From positions 434,001 through 498,000 of the forward strand of contig NZ_BAAAYO010000001.1 of NCBI RefSeq assembly GCF_039536325.1: 64,000 nucleotides of DNA, written 5' to 3'. This document shows, in pieces, positions 62,198-64,000 of the stretch. This DNA comes from Paenibacillus_AB hodogayensis (lineage in GTDB: Bacteria; Bacillota; Bacilli; Paenibacillales; NBRC-103111). Under the pieces are notes generated by a model, which did not search any database, had not been told where the DNA came from, and saw only the letters and a program-made list of their open reading frames with translations. The translations under genes and the position numbers were made by a program. Each line of letters opens with the position of its first letter. Position 1 is the stretch's first letter.

Positions 62198-62478
62198 GTA
62201 AAGTTGTGGAGCTTACACAGTCGGAGGCGGATCGTTACGAGAACGTCCACGATTGGCTGAAACGGGAGCTGGACTTGCCCGAATGGTACGGCCACAATTT
62301 GGACGCACTATGGGATTGTATCACCGGCCACCTGCCCAAGCCCTTGCGAATCAGATGGATTGCCGACTCGGAGCACGAAGAACGCTATTCCGCTATCGTG
62401 GAGGTTTTTCGGGATGCCGCCGATCAATATGACGACATAAGCTTCGAGTACGTGGCCGGCCGACAGGAAGGCGGATAA
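62194..62478 (+). CDS. Barstar family ribonuclease inhibitor
   Basis: 94 residues, ATGA overlap with the ribonuclease. LPEWYGHNLDALWDCITG is the barstar core; D37 and D41 match barstar D35 and D39, which plug the barnase active site. No signal peptide, so it protects the cytoplasm from premature toxin activity. Confidence 0.92.
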   Translation: MSKVVELTQSEADRYENVHDWLKRELDLPEWYGHNLDALWDCITGHLPKPLRIRWIADSEHEERYSAIVEVFRDAADQYDDISFEYVAGRQEGG

Positions 62479-62517
62479 GCGGGATCAAATTTAGTTCCGA
62501 GAATACGATTGGGCTCG

Positions 62518-62567
62518 ATACACCGCACCGCCTACAGCGATACTTGGCTTGGGCGGTGTATTGTTTT
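62518..62567 (+). terminator. Terminator of the barnase-barstar operon
   Basis: ATACACCGC (62518-62526) pairs with GCGGTGTAT (62553-62561), then TGTTTT. Nine perfect pairs around a 26-base loop. Confidence 0.65.
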
Positions 62568-62603
62568 GCCCTATAATCGAGGATGTTACGGAGGAATAAT
62601 GCT

Positions 62604-63290
62604 GTGAAGATTTTATGGGTTGAGGATGAACCGAGAATCGTCGTGGATGTAATTTCCTTTTTGGAGCAGGAAGCTTGCACCGTCACCCATGTGCTGACTT
62701 CAGCTCAAGCGCTCGCGAAGCTGCAAGCCGGCTCCTTCGATATGATGTTGATCGATTGGATGCTTCCCGATATGCCCGGCACGGAGCTGTGCAAGGAAGT
62801 ACAGAGACGCTGGCAGATGCCTGTTATTATGCTGACGGCAAAATCGGACGAGTGGCATAAAGTCATTGCGCTGGAGATTGGAGCGGATGATTACGTGATC
62901 AAACCATTCGGCATGCGAGAGCTGCTTGCCCGCATGAAGGCGGTGCTGCGCCGCACCTCGGCGAGCAGACAGCCCGAGGAGCAGCTTCTGCATGTCCATA
63001 GCTTGACGATCCATATTTCGGGACATGAAGTAACGAAACAAGGCCGGCCGATCGCCTTAACGCCTACGGAGTTTGATTTGCTTGTTACGTTGGCCAAGCA
63101 GCCAGGCCGGGTGTACAGCCGTTTGCAGCTTATCAACGATACGTTGGGAGATAGCTACCCCGGGTTCGAACGAACAGTGGACTCCCATATACGCAATTTG
63201 CGGCAAAAAATCGAGGATGACCCCTCCCAGCCGAAACTCATTGTTACCGTATACGGAGTCGGCTATAAGCTGAGTCAAGAGGGGGGCTAG
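62604..63290 (+). CDS. OmpR/PhoB family response regulator
   Basis: 228 residues from GTG 62604 (GGAGG nine bases upstream). Receiver: MKILWVEDEPRIV with the acidic pair, D52 in LIDWMLPDMPG, Thr in IMLTAKS, Lys in DYVIKPFGMRELLAR. Winged helix: IALTPTEFDLLVTLAKQPGRVYSRLQL, then RTVDSHIRNLRQKIEDDP. It starts a two-component operon with the kinase gene two bases after the stop. Confidence 0.93.
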   Translation: MKILWVEDEPRIVVDVISFLEQEACTVTHVLTSAQALAKLQAGSFDMMLIDWMLPDMPGTELCKEVQRRWQMPVIMLTAKSDEWHKVIALEIGADDYVIKPFGMRELLARMKAVLRRTSASRQPEEQLLHVHSLTIHISGHEVTKQGRPIALTPTEFDLLVTLAKQPGRVYSRLQLINDTLGDSYPGFERTVDSHIRNLRQKIEDDPSQPKLIVTVYGVGYKLSQEGG

Positions 63291-63292
63291 GA

Positions 63293-64000
63293 TGAAGCTC
63301 CAAAGCCTGAAGCACGTCATTCTGATATCGTTGGCCGTGGCGGCAGCCGGCTTCGTTGCGGTGTATGGCAGCCTTGTCTGGATGCTCGCAAAAGCGAATC
63401 AAACATATGCCGGGCAGCAGACGGTGCAGACGTCCCTTCTGCTCAGCTCGTCCTATGAGCTGTACGGCAGTTGGGACAAGGCGGCAGTCAAGCTGGGCGA
63501 ACTCCCTTTGCTGCAGGAGCACCCGCTGCAAATTTGGACGAACGCCAATGAGCTTGTGTGGACCAAGCAACCGCCGCATAGCCGTACGGACGAAGCAAAT
63601 TGGAGCAGCCGCCAGCCCATCCTGCTTCACGGTCAAGTGATCGGCACGTTCAGCGGCAGCTTCGCACCGACGCCGCTTGCTTTCTCTTATCCCCATTGGA
63701 TTGCCGCTTGGAGCGGGTTAGGAATGGGCTGCTTGACCTATATTGCGCTTCGGCAGCAAAGGACGGCTTATGAACGCCGCTTCGAGCAGATCCGACTGCA
63801 GCTGCATGAGATCGACGCGCCTTACACAGCGGATTCATTTGCCAAGGAGCAGGACCAGCGCAACTTGGAACGGATCGACGTTTCGATTCACAGGCTCGGC
63901 GACCGCCTGCAACGGCTCGAGACCGTGCGCAAATCGATGGTAGCCGATATTGCCCACGAGCTGCGCACCCCGCTTACCGTGTTGCGCACGAAGCTTGATT
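63293..64000 (+). CDS. Sensor histidine kinase, N-terminal part
   Basis: 236 codons visible from ATG 63293 to the window edge. Membrane helix 1 (residues 8-32), an extracellular domain of about 100 residues (LLSSSYELYGSWDKAAVKL; NANELVWTKQPPHSR), helix 2 (WIAAWSGLGMGCLTYIAL), a coiled-coil-like HAMP region and the HisKA start with phospho-His in MVADIAHELRTPLTVLRTKL. Partner of the preceding response regulator. The catalytic domain lies outside the window. Confidence 0.9.

Noticed and set aside
1..64000. CRISPR arrays, rRNA or tRNA genes, prophage.
   Set aside because: No regularly spaced direct repeats, no rRNA or tRNA signatures, and no phage structural or lysis genes were seen.

Overview
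The window looks like chromosome of a spore-forming, Gram-positive Bacillales, most likely Paenibacillus or a close relative. The evidence is the product set: an SLH-anchored surface protein, octanoyltransferase LipM, a T-box leader on serC, a Fur-boxed siderophore-binding lipoprotein beside a Btr-like AraC regulator, a sporulenol-synthase-type cyclase, and strong AGGAGG ribosome-binding sites with many TTG/GTG starts. Base composition is moderately high GC with AT-rich islands (about 12-16, 26-29, 46-47 and 51-53 kb).

Layout. 0-3.7 kb: N-terminal part of a giant SLH/fibronectin-III/RHS-type surface protein (minus, cut by the window edge). 3.8-12.2 kb: two paralogous ATPase-LuxR regulators flank a small haem-copper-oxidase-like membrane protein, an SDR, a DUF2269 membrane protein and serC with its T-box. 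Two membrane-protein genes share the same promoter palindrome. 12.9-16.6 kb: sugar-type binding lipoprotein, FAD oxidoreductase, divergent AraC. 16.7-18 kb: a junkyard of GNAT, IS3, IS5 and glycosyltransferase remnants. 18-22 kb: an overlapping pair of BTAD response regulator and double-core hybrid histidine kinase. 22.5-26 kb: ABC exporter with a cyclic-nucleotide-binding tail, two GNAT-like proteins and a tiny Cys-rich peptide gene with its own Shine-Dalgarno and terminator. 26-29.5 kb: AT-rich cargo plus Tn3 and TniQ transposition remnants. 29.6-33.4 kb: B12-dependent ribonucleotide reductase with an intein placed exactly before the catalytic Cys, under tandem NrdR-like boxes. 33.8-36.1 kb: D-amino-acid aminotransferase, MmcQ/YjbR protein, LipM. 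36.4-43.4 kb: a tripartite tricarboxylate transporter converges on a LysR gene that diverges from a probable organosulfur module (CMD protein, LLM monooxygenase, rhodanese). 43.4-56.2 kb: an accessory region of small regulators and enzymes (ArsR-SRPBCC fusion, DAO oxidoreductase, SDRs, MarR, haloalkane dehalogenase, MFS, GNATs, HxlR, TetR), several decayed genes, and two families of dispersed non-coding repeats. 56.3-58.9 kb: siderophore-binding lipoprotein and Btr-like regulator. 59-60.9 kb: triterpene cyclase. 61-62.5 kb: isochorismatase-family hydrolase, lipoprotein barnase and barstar. 62.6-64 kb: OmpR regulator and a histidine kinase cut by the window edge.

The observations most worth following are: (1) a two-copy intergenic element at 45.0 and 50.2 kb that has the hallmarks of an undescribed structured RNA (invariant 20-mer, base-pair-preserving changes, a large optional hairpin); (2) the exporter/GNAT/mini-peptide locus at 22.5-26 kb; (3) a three-copy dispersed repeat at 43.5, 47.5 and 52.8 kb; and (4) the shared promoter palindrome at 4.5 and 8.5 kb. 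All functional statements come from reading the sequence and knowledge of protein families; no searches were run.
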